A DNA stretch of 64,000 nucleotides from Aphodovivens sp036306585 (GCA_036306585.1 JAXJZF010000005.1:186001-250000); one strand, 5' to 3'. Shown: positions 34,581-44,837, counted from the stretch's first letter. Notes: generated by a model from the sequence alone, not told the origin. Translations and numbers: made by a program.

Positions 34581-35077
34581 GGTGAAACCACCTCCCTCGC
34601 GATGCGGTCGATCTCGTCTTCCTCGGCGAACAGAACCCGATGCTGCTCGAAGCTCATGTTGTGGGCGTTTCTGTCGACGAGCTTGCAGAACAGGTCCTTC
34701 TCGCGATCCGAAAGCGCCCCGTACCCCACGATGGTCGCCCGTTTGGGGACGACGGCGCGCTGCACATGATGGGTTTCCCCGTTCACGAGCCTGATGAACG
34801 CTTGCTGAACGGGGATGGCCCGTTCGAGCATGGTTTTCATGGGGGTGTCGTAACCACCGAACTTCACTTTGCTCACATAGACGACCTCGTCGCTTTTCGC
34901 GATAAGGGGGTACACGTTCACGGCGTCATCGCGTATCACGCATTTCCCCGGGGTTTTCGTCCAGCAGCCGAAACACCCCACGCAGTTGGCGATCTTCGCC
35001 TCCGCGATATTCACCATGCGCACGTCGTCCTGGAGCTGGGGGAGGTCCAGATGCCGGTCGGTCAAGATCAGTTTCAT
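34565..35077 (-). CDS. Flavodoxin-family reductase with Cys-rich motif
   Basis: A 170-residue flavodoxin-fold protein of the NADPH-dependent FMN reductase type. It carries NCVGCFGCWTKTPGKC near residues 30-45, the Cys motif typical of this subfamily, and VYVSKVKFGGYDTPMKTMLERA as flavin-binding segment. It starts at ATG 35077, behind AGGAGG. It overlaps the next reductase, giving a two-gene operon. The pair may reduce quinones, nitro compounds or metals; this is a family-level inference. Confidence 0.8.
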   Translation of the reverse strand: MKLILTDRHLDLPQLQDDVRMVNIAEAKIANCVGCFGCWTKTPGKCVIRDDAVNVYPLIAKSDEVVYVSKVKFGGYDTPMKTMLERAIPVQQAFIRLVNGETHHVQRAVVPKRATIVGYGALSDREKDLFCKLVDRNAHNMSFEQHRVLFAEEDEIDRIAREVVSPWRKP

Positions 35078-35096
35078 GGTCGTCCTCCTTTCCGGG

Positions 35097-35110
35097 CGAC
35101 CAGTCGGTCG
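35097..35110 (-). promoter_or_regulatory. Candidate operator before the reductase pair
   Basis: cgacc and ggtcg arms (on the gene strand cgacc-gact-ggtcg) lie 20 bases before the start, the kind of palindrome bound by TetR-type repressors. A possible -10 (TATCAT on the minus strand, 35123-35128) is just upstream. No regulator gene is adjacent, so the assignment is weak. Confidence 0.3.
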
Positions 35111-35295
35111 TTTCACATCTGGATGATAGCCTATGCGTTCGCGTCTTATCCGATGAGCTGGTGAAAAGCAGAAAAATACTACTAATATAGTAACAATTAA
35201 AGGAACGCATCACGGGAAGGGACGCGCGGGCGCGCGCCCGTCTTTCGATGCGGCGCGCGCCCGCGCATGGCGAGCGGTCTGGCGTTTGAGGGCCC

Positions 35296-38200
35296 CTACT
35301 TGCGTGTTCGGCTGCGCGCGTATGCAGCCAGCGCAAACGAGCCTGCCAGGATCGCTGCGATGCCGATGAGGGCATAGGCGAGCGGATCGCCGGTCTGGTT
35401 CAATGCGCTGGGGGAGCCGGGGGCATCGCCAGCGGTGCCGTTGCCAGTGCCGTTGGGGGTCGATGGTATCGCGGGGCCGCTAGGCTCGGAGCCGCCATGG
35501 TAGCTGTTGAAGAACTCCAGGGCTTCGGCAGGCGATCCGTCGGGGTTCGAATAGGATACGTTCGCCTCCAGCATCTGGGTTCCATCTTCGGCGGTACGCG
35601 AGGAGATTGCCAACGTGACGGTCTCAACGCGTGCGTCGTAGGTCATCCCGTCAAGCGTTGCGCTTGATCCGTCGCTGCTGTACTGCGCGCCTTCCGGTAT
35701 GACTTGCCGTACTTCGTAGGTGAAGGTTTGCCCGATCAGGCTTTCGCTGTAGGGGATGTCGATGGGTCCGAAGGAGAACGATCCTGCGGTATTCGAAACT
35801 TTCAGCGTCGACGGAAGCGGGGCCGATCCGCTGTTCTCGCCCACGGCGGCGATGGAGAATTCGAACATGCCGTCTGCAAGCGGGCGGGAGCCTGTCTCGT
35901 CGAAGTAGCGAACGTGCCCGTCGAAGGCGGCCTGCGCGGGCTTGGAGGCGCGGATGTTGGAGAAAACGGGCAGCATGGCATCTTCCGCCAAGCCGCCGGT
36001 TCCCTCGAGCTTCTGCCAAGGGCCGTAATCCCCGGATGAATCGATGGTCCGCTTCGAGACCGTCGAGCTGAATTCCAGCGTGTTGGAGCCGCTCTTGCTC
36101 TGTCCCGTGACGACCACGAGGTACTGCGCGGTGTCATACGATATCCCCGAGGCCGTGAATCCGTTATCCGCGGTCGCCGAAGGCGGAAGGCTCTCACTCA
36201 GCAGGAAAGCCCGGGTGGTGCTTGAGCCCAGCGGAGCGGAGGCCTGAAGCGATGGGAACTCGATGGACCCGTCGACGGTGTTGCGGGCGACCATGGGCGC
36301 GCCGAGGGGCATCTCCGATGCCGGGTCGACCTCTTGCGCGTAGAACGCGAACTCGCCATCGGCAAGCTTTGCGCCTGAAAGCTCTTTGCGCGCCTGCAGG
36401 GTGAACGATCCCCCGGTCGAGCGGTACTCGTTGACGAAGCTGACCCCGAAAACGGGCTCGGAGCCCACGCTGTAGGAGAGGGAGGCAAGGGAGAGCTTGC
36501 CGGTTATGCTCGCTTTCGCGGAAACGGTCACCGTGAAAGCGGTCGTATCGTAGGCGACGCCTTCAAGCGGTTCGGTTCCGCTGGGAATGCTTTCCTTGAC
36601 CACGTAGCGATGCTCGCCGGGCTGGGTGATCTGCAGGCCTTTCAGCAAGAAGCTGACGGGAACGCCTGCTTCCGCGGAGCGATTGACGGCGACGATGGCG
36701 TTGCCGTCGGCGTCGCGCACGGGCGTGGTGCCGTCTTCCTCGAACAGCTGGAAAACGAAATCGCCCGATGCGGCCGCCTTCCCCTTCAGCACTTCGAGCC
36801 CGCCGATGGGCATCGAGAACGGGGAATAGGATTTGGTGTTGGTGAATGTGGCTACGCTCGTGCTGTTTCCGACGATGGCTCCTTGCGTTCCGGTCGAGGT
36901 TGTCGCATATCCCGAGGCGGTTTCATCTTGTTCGGAAACGCTGTAGGAGGCTCCTGCCGGTAGACCGTCTATCGTCAGGGTAGAGCCGTTTGCTTCGGGG
37001 GAAGCGGCAAGGCTGAACGATGCGGTTCCGTTCTCGAAGAAGATGGAGGTTTTCGCGCCGGTCCCGTCTACGGCGTCGAACGTGCCCGAAAGGGGCGCGC
37101 CTTTTCTGTCAGCCACGCTCACCGCGAACGAGAATGTGCGGCCGGCTTCGGCTTCGTCCGCGGCGGCATCGCCGTCGATCTTCTTGGTGATGGCCAGGGA
37201 GCCGTATTCGTTCTTTACGTTGAGGAAGCACGCTGCGGTGACCGCATCGGCCTGCACAGTCCCCTCCACCGTGCTCGTGTTTTGCTTGGGGGCTTCGTCG
37301 ATGCCCGAGGATACGGTATAGCCTGTGTTCTCAAGATCGCCGGCATTGGTCTCGGTGACGGTGAATTCCGCGGAAGGGGAGAGGCCGGGAATGAGGATGC
37401 CCTCGCTCCCTTCCACTCCGCTGACAGTGGCGATGCCGGTGTTCGTGTCGTCATATCGGCTAAAATCGATGGTCATGCTGCTGCTGTTTCCTGCGGAATC
37501 GTATTTCTCCGCAGGTAGAGATTTCGCTCCGGACTCGGTGAGGCTGAAAAGGTTCTCGATGATGATTTTGTAGGCGCAGGGCGTGTTTTTATCGCCGGAG
37601 TTGCCCCCGATGATGTTCACGATTGCCAGCGCTCCCGACTTCTTGACGTTGGTGAAGCTCGCGGCGGCGGCAGTGCTCCCGATGGTGCCTTCGGCGCCGT
37701 CGCTCAGCACGAGGTAGTTGCTGCCGATGTCGGTTTCGACGATCTGGTAGCTGGTTCCTTGGGGAATGCCTTCGATCGTCGCGGTTTGATTGTCGGCGAG
37801 CTCGATGGAAAGCGATCCGTATTCATCTAGTGCGAGCTTCGTGCCCTCGGCGCCGTCGATGGAGACCGGGAACGACCCCGAGAGCGGATTGTCCTCAGCA
37901 TCTTTCAATGTGATGGAGAAGCCGAACTGTTCGCCCTCGCTTGCTCCGTAGGCGTGCTTCGTCAGCGTCAGCGAGCCGTATGCCCACTTTTCGTTTAGGA
38001 ACGTTAAGGAGTCGATCTGCCCGCTCTCGGTTATGGTTCCGGAGGGGCTCGCGGGGTCTGTTCCTTGCGTTTGGATCGAGGACGTTTTGCTCACGCTTGT
38101 CGTGTAGTCGTTGCTGCCAATTTCCTGCACTTGGTAGCTCGATCCCACGGGAAGCCCACAGATGGCAATGGACTGCCCGTCGGCAAGGGCTATCTCGCCG

Positions 38201-41200
38201 CGTTCGAGGGATAGGACCCCTTCTTCATTCGTGGTGGCGGTTCCCAGCGACCATGCGTCCCAATTCGAGGGCACTTGCCCTTGGAACAACCCGTAGGCGA
38301 ATTGACCCTGCAGGGGGTTGCCGTTTTCGTCGCTGAGCTTCACCTCGAAGGAGAACGATTCCGACGGGTCGGCGCCGTTGCCGGCCACCTGCTTGGACAG
38401 CGTGAGGGATCCTCCCTGCTTGGTGTTGGTGAACGACACGGAGGATTCCCCTTCGACGATGGATTGCTCTCCGGTTTCGCTCGAGGAACCCGAGGCCGTT
38501 TCGCTTCCGTTCGCGGCGATCGAATACGAGGCGGCGAATCCGCCGTCGCCCGCTTCCTTCACGGTGTAGCGGGTGCCCTCGGGCAGGCTTTCGAAGGTGG
38601 CGGATTCTCCGTCTTTCAGGCTGAACGTCGCAACGCCGTTGTCGAGCTCGATCATCTCGCTTGCGTTTCCGTTCGCGGAGAACGGGATGGTGCCGGACAG
38701 GGCATTGCCCTCCGCATCCGAGAAAGTCGCTTCGAAGTTGAAGGCGCGATCGGAATCGGCGGGGAGCAAGGGCAGGTACTCGCTTTGCGTTTCCACGTGC
38801 TTTTCGACGGTGAGCGATCCCGTCTTTTGCGCAGGGGCGATGGCGAACGTGCCGTTGTTGCCGAGGCGGGCGGAAAGCAGCGGGCGGCCGAGGCTCGAAT
38901 AGTCGCTCACGCTGATCTGCTTGACGTAGGGCGCCGAAGCGGTGGCGTTCGGGCTTTTGGCATAGTCTTCTAGCATGGCCGAAACGATGTATTTCGGCGT
39001 CCCCTTCTTGACGGAATACTGCCCGTCGGCGGATTGGAAGAAGCTCCCGCCGTCAAACGAAGAGCCGCTCGCTGTCGTGTACGGCTCGATGGACGTGACG
39101 GCCTCGGCGGGAACTTCGGTTCCGAACTCGAGGTTGTCGGCCCGGTAGTAGGTGTCGCGGAAGTAGTACGTCTGTCCTGCCTCAGGGGCGGATTCCAAGG
39201 GGACGAGCTGGCTTGCGTCCGGGGTTTGGCCCTCGGCGAGATCGGTTCCCGCCGCCAGGGTGTAGAGGGGAGTGTCCTGCGTGAACGAATAGTACGAGTT
39301 CGTCGAGGCGGCGACGGCGGACATCACCGTTTCGGCAACGGCGGAGGCGCCGCTTCCCTCGAATGCGTTGGTATGCAGAAGGTATTGCCCCGAAGCGTTC
39401 TTCGTTGCGGAGGATCCGAGCACCTCTTGGATCTCGTCGGAGGTTACCTCTTCCCCCGACTCGATGCGGTCGGCCAGCTGCGCAACGCTTTCACGCGGAC
39501 CGACCTCGTAGACCAGGCGCAGCGGAACCGTCGATTCGGCATCGGAATCGAGCGTCATGGACACGCTTTCATCCAGATGCTCGGTGACGTACGCTTTGCG
39601 TGCGGGGATGCTGTCGGCGGGGATGGTGAGCAGAAGCTGCTGGTTGCCGGTTTCCAGATTGGTTTCCACCATCACCACGAAATCGTAGAGCGGGACATCA
39701 TCCCCGGTGTATTGGCTCTCGATGTTGCCGATGTAGAAATACGTTTGGCATACGGCGGTCGCGCCGGCTGCCACGGCCGCTTCGATGCTCGCCTTGGCGG
39801 ATGCCGTGGCATTGCCTTCCCAATCGCCCGTCTCCGCCGCCGCCAAGACTTCGTTGGAGGCGAAGGTGTACCCGGCGCTTCCGGTTTTCACCATGGCGTG
39901 GGAGGGATCGACGAACCATGAGACGTAGTTGGAGTAGTCGTTCGCCCCGCGGTAGGCGAATTGGCCGTCGCTGTAGGCATCGTAAAGCAGGCTGTAGGCG
40001 TCCCATCCCAGGTTGTAGCGCGTGTTCAACGAGTTCATGATGTAGTCGACCTCGTGATACGACTCCACGTCCCAAGGGTCCGCGAAGCTTGCCGACATGG
40101 CTTGCGCCGCCTTCGACCCATCGAGGAGATCGCCTTGGTAGAGGATCCCCTCGACCTTCTTCACGTTCATGAGATCGCCGATATCGTCTTGAACCCTCAG
40201 GCGATCCGAAGAATCGGAGGCTGTGCCTTCTCCTTCGTTGACGGGGGAGTTGTATTGGATGCCGAGAATACGGTCCACCGCTGCGCCGAACCCTCCGCCC
40301 AGCGCGCCGGCGTCCGTTGCGAGGAAGTAATCGCTTGCCCCGTTGAAGGCGTAGTTGTCGTCGGCGGATAAAAGCCCGTCTATGGGCTGGGGGAATGCGA
40401 CGGTTTCGCTTTTGATGCCGCCGGTGCCCGTTCCGTAAAGGTCGAGGTCCACCGATTGAGCTCCCGTTGCCGCGGCTTGGGCATACGAGGTGCGCGCCTG
40501 CTTGAGGTTGTCCGTCAAGTCGACGGTAGCGGTTCCGACGGTGTCCGTTATCTTCGCGGATTCCTGTTCGGAAGCGGTTTGGAGCACGTATGCCGCCATC
40601 CCCGTTGTGTCGAGGCCGACGGTCCAGACGTCAAGCGATCCGCCCGACGCGCCACTTGCATTCATCTGCGCATAGGCGCTATCGATTGCTTGCTGTTCGC
40701 GTTGCATGGTGAGCAGCGTAGCGAAGGCTGCATCGGTTCCGAACCCGATGGAATTGTGGTTTGCCGGCATGGATCCCACGAATCCGTCCTGCTCAGCAGT
40801 TTCGTTGACGTAGATGGGAGGGTTCGCAATATCCGTGTTCGCCATCAACGGGACCGCTGCGCCCATTACGACGAGCTCGGGCTTGCGGGGCTGATCGGCG
40901 GATGCGACAGCCGCGCCTTGCTGCAGGATGTTCGACGCTTCCGATATGGCGCGTTGCAGATAGGCGCTGCCGCGAACGACTTCGCTTTTCGTTCCGATGC
41001 CGGACGTGGCGGGCGTGGCGACGGGCTGGAGACCCGATCCGCCTCCGGGAAGATCGTCGGAAAACACCACGAAGTCGCCGTTTTCGTCGGGGGTATATGA
41101 ATCAAGGGGCATGAGGATGGTCACGTCGACGCTGTAGCCCACCACCGCGATGCGGGATTTCGGCTGGGCGCCTGTCGAATCGGCGTTTTCGTCCATGAGC

Positions 41201-41673
41201 CGCCCGATGGATTCGTTCAGGGCATCGGCGATGTGGGCGGCGTAAGGTTTTCCGTCGTAGTTCAGGGAAGCCATCGCCGAATTGAGGCTCACGATGAAGA
41301 CGACATCATGGGAGAAAGGGGTCTCCTTGCGAACGGTCGAGGATGCGGATATCGTCGACAACCCGACGAGGAAGTCGTTGGCGGGATCGTCCATCGACGT
41401 TTCGGGGATGCCCGATGCTTCAGCTGATGACTCGTCGGCGTATACCGATTTATCGATCCAGATGCGCCCGGATTCCTCCGTGCTGTATGAGCGATCGGCA
41501 TCCGTGGACGACGAAATGTCGAACAGGCCCTGCCAAGATGACGATGTATCGGGATCGGCTATCTTCTGCACGCCGCCAGGCGATGCTGTGGCGAACGCCG
41601 AGGCAGGTGCAAGCGATAAAGCGAACAGGAACGATGCAAGTGCCGCTGCGATCTTCAAGGAAGGCATTTTCAT
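35296..41673 (-). CDS. Giant vWA-like pilin/adhesin with isopeptide domains and degenerate MIDAS
   Basis: A 2125-residue wall protein. ATG 41673 follows GAGGAG. The signal peptide ends near residue 30. The N-terminal region has the GRIWIDKSV segment and a vWA-like domain, as in pilus-tip adhesins. In the metal site the expected DxSxS reads SLNSA (residues 129-133), so the MIDAS is lost. A large middle region carries about five to six Cna-B/DUF5979-type domains that end in xFTNTK or FLNxK motifs. Three FctA/Spy0128-like pilin isopeptide domains follow (GGLEVLKGK..., FTLQARKELSGAKL..., DGHVRYFDETGSRPL). The end is Pro/Gly/Asn-rich, then LNQTG, a membrane helix and RSRTRK. Adhesive pilus-like role inferred. 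Confidence 0.88.
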   Translation of the reverse strand: MKMPSLKIAAALASFLFALSLAPASAFATASPGGVQKIADPDTSSSWQGLFDISSSTDADRSYSTEESGRIWIDKSVYADESSAEASGIPETSMDDPANDFLVGLSTISASSTVRKETPFSHDVVFIVSLNSAMASLNYDGKPYAAHIADALNESIGRLMDENADSTGAQPKSRIAVVGYSVDVTILMPLDSYTPDENGDFVVFSDDLPGGGSGLQPVATPATSGIGTKSEVVRGSAYLQRAISEASNILQQGAAVASADQPRKPELVVMGAAVPLMANTDIANPPIYVNETAEQDGFVGSMPANHNSIGFGTDAAFATLLTMQREQQAIDSAYAQMNASGASGGSLDVWTVGLDTTGMAAYVLQTASEQESAKITDTVGTATVDLTDNLKQARTSYAQAAATGAQSVDLDLYGTGTGGIKSETVAFPQPIDGLLSADDNYAFNGASDYFLATDAGALGGGFGAAVDRILGIQYNSPVNEGEGTASDSSDRLRVQDDIGDLMNVKKVEGILYQGDLLDGSKAAQAMSASFADPWDVESYHEVDYIMNSLNTRYNLGWDAYSLLYDAYSDGQFAYRGANDYSNYVSWFVDPSHAMVKTGSAGYTFASNEVLAAAETGDWEGNATASAKASIEAAVAAGATAVCQTYFYIGNIESQYTGDDVPLYDFVVMVETNLETGNQQLLLTIPADSIPARKAYVTEHLDESVSMTLDSDAESTVPLRLVYEVGPRESVAQLADRIESGEEVTSDEIQEVLGSSATKNASGQYLLHTNAFEGSGASAVAETVMSAVAASTNSYYSFTQDTPLYTLAAGTDLAEGQTPDASQLVPLESAPEAGQTYYFRDTYYRADNLEFGTEVPAEAVTSIEPYTTASGSSFDGGSFFQSADGQYSVKKGTPKYIVSAMLEDYAKSPNATASAPYVKQISVSDYSSLGRPLLSARLGNNGTFAIAPAQKTGSLTVEKHVETQSEYLPLLPADSDRAFNFEATFSDAEGNALSGTIPFSANGNASEMIELDNGVATFSLKDGESATFESLPEGTRYTVKEAGDGGFAASYSIAANGSETASGSSSETGEQSIVEGESSVSFTNTKQGGSLTLSKQVAGNGADPSESFSFEVKLSDENGNPLQGQFAYGLFQGQVPSNWDAWSLGTATTNEEGVLSLERGEIALADGQSIAICGLPVGSSYQVQEIGSNDYTTSVSKTSSIQTQGTDPASPSGTITESGQIDSLTFLNEKWAYGSLTLTKHAYGASEGEQFGFSITLKDAEDNPLSGSFPVSIDGAEGTKLALDEYGSLSIELADNQTATIEGIPQGTSYQIVETDIGSNYLVLSDGAEGTIGSTAAAASFTNVKKSGALAIVNIIGGNSGDKNTPCAYKIIIENLFSLTESGAKSLPAEKYDSAGNSSSMTIDFSRYDDTNTGIATVSGVEGSEGILIPGLSPSAEFTVTETNAGDLENTGYTVSSGIDEAPKQNTSTVEGTVQADAVTAACFLNVKNEYGSLAITKKIDGDAAADEAEAGRTFSFAVSVADRKGAPLSGTFDAVDGTGAKTSIFFENGTASFSLAASPEANGSTLTIDGLPAGASYSVSEQDETASGYATTSTGTQGAIVGNSTSVATFTNTKSYSPFSMPIGGLEVLKGKAAASGDFVFQLFEEDGTTPVRDADGNAIVAVNRSAEAGVPVSFLLKGLQITQPGEHRYVVKESIPSGTEPLEGVAYDTTAFTVTVSAKASITGKLSLASLSYSVGSEPVFGVSFVNEYRSTGGSFTLQARKELSGAKLADGEFAFYAQEVDPASEMPLGAPMVARNTVDGSIEFPSLQASAPLGSSTTRAFLLSESLPPSATADNGFTASGISYDTAQYLVVVTGQSKSGSNTLEFSSTVSKRTIDSSGDYGPWQKLEGTGGLAEDAMLPVFSNIRASKPAQAAFDGHVRYFDETGSRPLADGMFEFSIAAVGENSGSAPLPSTLKVSNTAGSFSFGPIDIPYSESLIGQTFTYEVRQVIPEGAQYSSDGSSATLDGMTYDARVETVTLAISSRTAEDGTQMLEANVSYSNPDGSPAEALEFFNSYHGGSEPSGPAIPSTPNGTGNGTAGDAPGSPSALNQTGDPLAYALIGIAAILAGSFALAAYARSRTRK

Positions 41674-41862
41674 GGCGCACTCCTCTCGGCAATGCTGATG
41701 CATTTGACGCAATATGATCAAGTGTAACACACGAAAAAGACATACTCCCAGATAGATCGCTATCTAAGCGGAGGGCATGCTTGTTTTCCCGTTGCTAGGG
41801 GCGTGGTTTTGCCAAAGCTGCGGTACAGCGTACCCGTGCCTGTTTCCGTTTGGCGATGGCGA

Positions 41863-41868
41863 TACAAT
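41863..41868 (+). promoter_or_regulatory. Possible -10 of the DUF362 gene
   Basis: TACAAT 35 bases before the start codon; no clear -35 box. Confidence 0.4.
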
Positions 41869-41902
41869 GTCATGGCAGATACCACGTTCGAAAGGATGCG
41901 CC

Positions 41903-43048
41903 ATGGAAGAGGGAACCATTGGGGAATCGACGGTGTATTTCACCGATTTCCGCTGCAAAACCGATGAGGGGCCGGCGCGCAAGCTTGCCCGGCTCATCGA
42001 AAAGGCGGGGCTGGGCGATATCGATCTCGACGGCAAGTTCGTCGCCATCAAGATGCATTTCGGAGAGCATGGCAACATGAGCTACCTCCGCCCGAACTAC
42101 GCGCGTGCCGTCGTCGACTTCGTGAAGCAGCACGGGGGAAGGCCTTTCCTCACCGATTGCAACACGCTGTATCCCGGCAGCCGCAAGCATGCGCTCGAGC
42201 ATCTGTATTGCGCATGGGAAAACGGCTTCACGCCGCTTGCCGTAGGATGCCCTGTCCTTATCGGCGATGGGCTTAAAGGCACCGACGACATCGCCGTTCC
42301 CGTTGCGGGCGGCGAATACGTCAAGGAGGCGCGCATCGGACGTGCCATCATGGATGCCGATGTGTTCATCTCGCTGAACCATTTCAAAGGGCACGAGCTC
42401 ACCGGATTCGGCGGCGCCATCAAGAACATCGGCATGGGGTGCGGCTCACGTGCCGGCAAGAAGGAGCAGCACAGCAACGGCCAGCCCGTCATCGATGCCG
42501 AGAAATGCCGCGGCTGCATGGCATGCTTGAAGGAATGCGCTAACGGCGGTTTGGCGTTCGATGAGCAAACCGGCAAGATGACGGTGGACACGGGCAATTG
42601 CGTGGGATGCGGCAGATGCATCGGCGCGTGCAACTTCTGCGCGATCGATTTCGCCCAGGATGCCGCCGTTTCCGAGCTTAATTGCAGGATGGCGGAATAC
42701 GCCAAGGCCGTCGTGGACGGTAGGCCCCAGTTCCACATCTCGCTGGTATGCGATGTCTCCCCGGTGTGCGATTGCCATTCGGGCAACGACGCGCCCATCC
42801 TTCCCGATGTGGGCATGTTCGCATCGACGGATGCCCTCGCCATCGACCAGGCGTGCGTCGATGCCTGCCTGAAGCTCGAGCCGTTGCCGAACAGCGTTCT
42901 GTCCGACAGGATGGCGGCCGAGGGCTTCGAGGACAAGCACGATCACTTCGAGAACACCACGCCCGAAGCCGAATACAAGACCTGCTTGGCGCATGCCGAG
43001 AAGATCGGTCTGGGCTCGCGCAACTATCGCCTGGTGCGTGTGAAGTAG
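41903..43048 (+). CDS. DUF362 domain protein with two 4Fe-4S clusters
   Basis: A 381-residue cytoplasmic iron-sulfur protein. An N-terminal and C-terminal DUF362 part (HFGEHGNMSYLRPNYARAVVDF, SLNHFKGHELTGFGGAIKNIGMG, later DALAIDQACVDA) surrounds a bacterial ferredoxin insert with CRGCMACLKEC and CVGCGRCIGAC, enough for two [4Fe-4S] clusters. ATG 41903 has AAAGGA upstream. The family is common in anaerobes, and its exact reaction is not settled; an electron-transfer role is inferred. It is monocistronic, with a terminator right after it. Confidence 0.9.
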   Translation: MEEGTIGESTVYFTDFRCKTDEGPARKLARLIEKAGLGDIDLDGKFVAIKMHFGEHGNMSYLRPNYARAVVDFVKQHGGRPFLTDCNTLYPGSRKHALEHLYCAWENGFTPLAVGCPVLIGDGLKGTDDIAVPVAGGEYVKEARIGRAIMDADVFISLNHFKGHELTGFGGAIKNIGMGCGSRAGKKEQHSNGQPVIDAEKCRGCMACLKECANGGLAFDEQTGKMTVDTGNCVGCGRCIGACNFCAIDFAQDAAVSELNCRMAEYAKAVVDGRPQFHISLVCDVSPVCDCHSGNDAPILPDVGMFASTDALAIDQACVDACLKLEPLPNSVLSDRMAAEGFEDKHDHFENTTPEAEYKTCLAHAEKIGLGSRNYRLVRVK

Positions 43049-43081
43049 GGGGTATGGACCTGCCCTCGCTTTGCGGCGCTA

Positions 43082-43119
43082 CGGCCCGGCACGGGGTGCT
43101 TCCCGTGCCGGGCCGTTTT
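43082..43119. terminator. Bidirectional terminator between convergent genes
   Basis: A perfect 14-bp stem (43082-43095/43102-43115), 6-nt loop and TTTT (43116-43119). It separates the rightward DUF362 gene from the leftward amidohydrolase gene. Confidence 0.9.
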
Positions 43120-43121
43120 GG

Positions 43122-44762
43122 CTATAGGGATCTCAGGTTGTCGCCCTCGGCCTCGTAGACGAGTTTTCCATCGATGAAGGTGCAGAGGGGCTTTGCGGCG
43201 AGAATCTCCTCCGGGGATGCCTCGAAGAGGTTTCGGTCCATGATGACCACGTCGGCGAGCTTGCCGGCTGCCAAGGTCCCGATGCGGTCTTCGAAGTTTT
43301 CCACGTAGGCGGCGCCGAACGTGTACGCTTGGAGCGCCTGCGCCAAGGAGATGCGCTGCTCGGGAACGAACCCGTCTTCCGGGCTGCCGTCCCAAGGTTG
43401 CTTGCGGGTGAGCGCGGCATAGATGCTTTCCATGGGGTTGAGGTTCCACACGGGGGCATCGGTCCCGAACGCCATGATGGCGCCCGCGTCGATGAGCGAC
43501 TTGACGGGCCACATGAACGGCCGCCATTTCTCGCCTAGGAGGATGGGGTAGCCTTCGATGTTCAGAACCGAGTGGACGGGCTGCATCGATGCGACGACAC
43601 CGAGTTTCGCGAAGCGTTCGAAATCTTCGGGCCGGCAGCTTTCGATATGCTCGATGGCGTTATGGAGGCCTTTCGCCCCGTTTTTCCTTTGAACCGCTTC
43701 GAACACGTCGAGCGCTTGCTTAACCGCACCGTTGCCGATGCAATGCAGGCGCACGCTCATCTCTGCCGCATCCGCCTCGTCGATCATGGCGTACAGCTCG
43801 TCGTAGCCGATGGTGGGTGCGCATTCCGAGCCGTCGTCTGCATAAGGTTCTGTTTGGACGGCGGTGTGCGCCTCGCTCACCCCGTCGATGAGCTGTTTCA
43901 GACCGGCGAAGCGCAAATGCTCGCTTGCCAATTCCGCGCGGAGCCGTCTTGGGTTCTCCAAGCCGGGTTCCATCTTCAAGAAGCAGCTGATGCGGATGGG
44001 AAGCTTGCCCTCCTTCTCGAACTGCTTGAGAACGCCGATCGAATCGTTTTCGGGGATGCCTCCGTAAGGGTAGACGTTTCCCGTGGCGGTGACGCCGAAT
44101 GAAAGCGCTTCGTCGATAACCGTGCCGAGCGCCCGGTCCATGTCGGCGGAGATGTTGCCCTTGCCCCAGATGGGATCGTTTGCCGGCGGTTCGAAGTTGA
44201 GCCCTGTCAGATGTCCGCTGTCGTCGCGTCCGAGCCATCCGCCTTCGGGGTCGGGGGTGCTGTCGTCGTAGCCGACGGCCTCCAGGCCTTTGCTGTTGGT
44301 CCATCCGACGTGCATGTCCCATGATGCGATGTAGGCCGGACGGTCGGGCACCAGCTCGTCGAGCAGCTGCTTAGTGGGCTTCTCGCCGTTTTCCCAGCCA
44401 TCGAAGTTGAGGTCGCTGCCCATGATCCATTTGTTCTCCGGGTGGGATTCCGCGAACTCCTTGATTTTGCTGCATACCTCTTCTTTAGTGGAGACGCCTT
44501 CGAGGCTGAGCGTGAAGTCCTCATCCTTCATGACGCCGTTTTGAATGAAATGAGTATGCGCGTCGTTGAAACCGGGGAGCACCAACCGATCCCCTGCATC
44601 GAAGATGGTCGTCGAAGGTCCGATGTATTGCTGGGCTTCGTCGAAGGTCGTCACTCCGACGATTTCCTTCCCCCTGATTACGACGGCGCCTGCTTCGGTT
44701 TCAAGTGTTTGAGCGGTGAAGATGGTCGAGCTTTTGATGATGGTATCGGCATACTCGGTCAT
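43122..44762 (-). CDS. YtcJ-like metal-dependent amidohydrolase
   Basis: A 546-residue member of the amidohydrolase superfamily, YtcJ-like group. The motif DAHTHF near residue 67 supplies metal ligands; WDMHVGWTNSKGLEAVG, HCIGNGAVKQALDVFE, HIESC and FGTDAPVWNLNPMESI are the other conserved blocks. It likely hydrolyses an amide or related bond in an imported small molecule. ATG 44762 follows AAGGAG. It lies downstream of an MFS transporter gene in the same direction, with a hairpin between them, and the divergent LuxR gene beyond suggests a substrate-inducible uptake and degradation module. Confidence 0.88.
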   Translation of the reverse strand: MTEYADTIIKSSTIFTAQTLETEAGAVVIRGKEIVGVTTFDEAQQYIGPSTTIFDAGDRLVLPGFNDAHTHFIQNGVMKDEDFTLSLEGVSTKEEVCSKIKEFAESHPENKWIMGSDLNFDGWENGEKPTKQLLDELVPDRPAYIASWDMHVGWTNSKGLEAVGYDDSTPDPEGGWLGRDDSGHLTGLNFEPPANDPIWGKGNISADMDRALGTVIDEALSFGVTATGNVYPYGGIPENDSIGVLKQFEKEGKLPIRISCFLKMEPGLENPRRLRAELASEHLRFAGLKQLIDGVSEAHTAVQTEPYADDGSECAPTIGYDELYAMIDEADAAEMSVRLHCIGNGAVKQALDVFEAVQRKNGAKGLHNAIEHIESCRPEDFERFAKLGVVASMQPVHSVLNIEGYPILLGEKWRPFMWPVKSLIDAGAIMAFGTDAPVWNLNPMESIYAALTRKQPWDGSPEDGFVPEQRISLAQALQAYTFGAAYVENFEDRIGTLAAGKLADVVIMDRNLFEASPEEILAAKPLCTFIDGKLVYEAEGDNLRSL

Positions 44763-44837
44763 GTTGGCTCCTTTCGCTATGCCTGGGGTGGCGGTAGGCT
44801 TCGTAAGAAGGCTGCCGCATCCGAAATGAAAGCGTGC

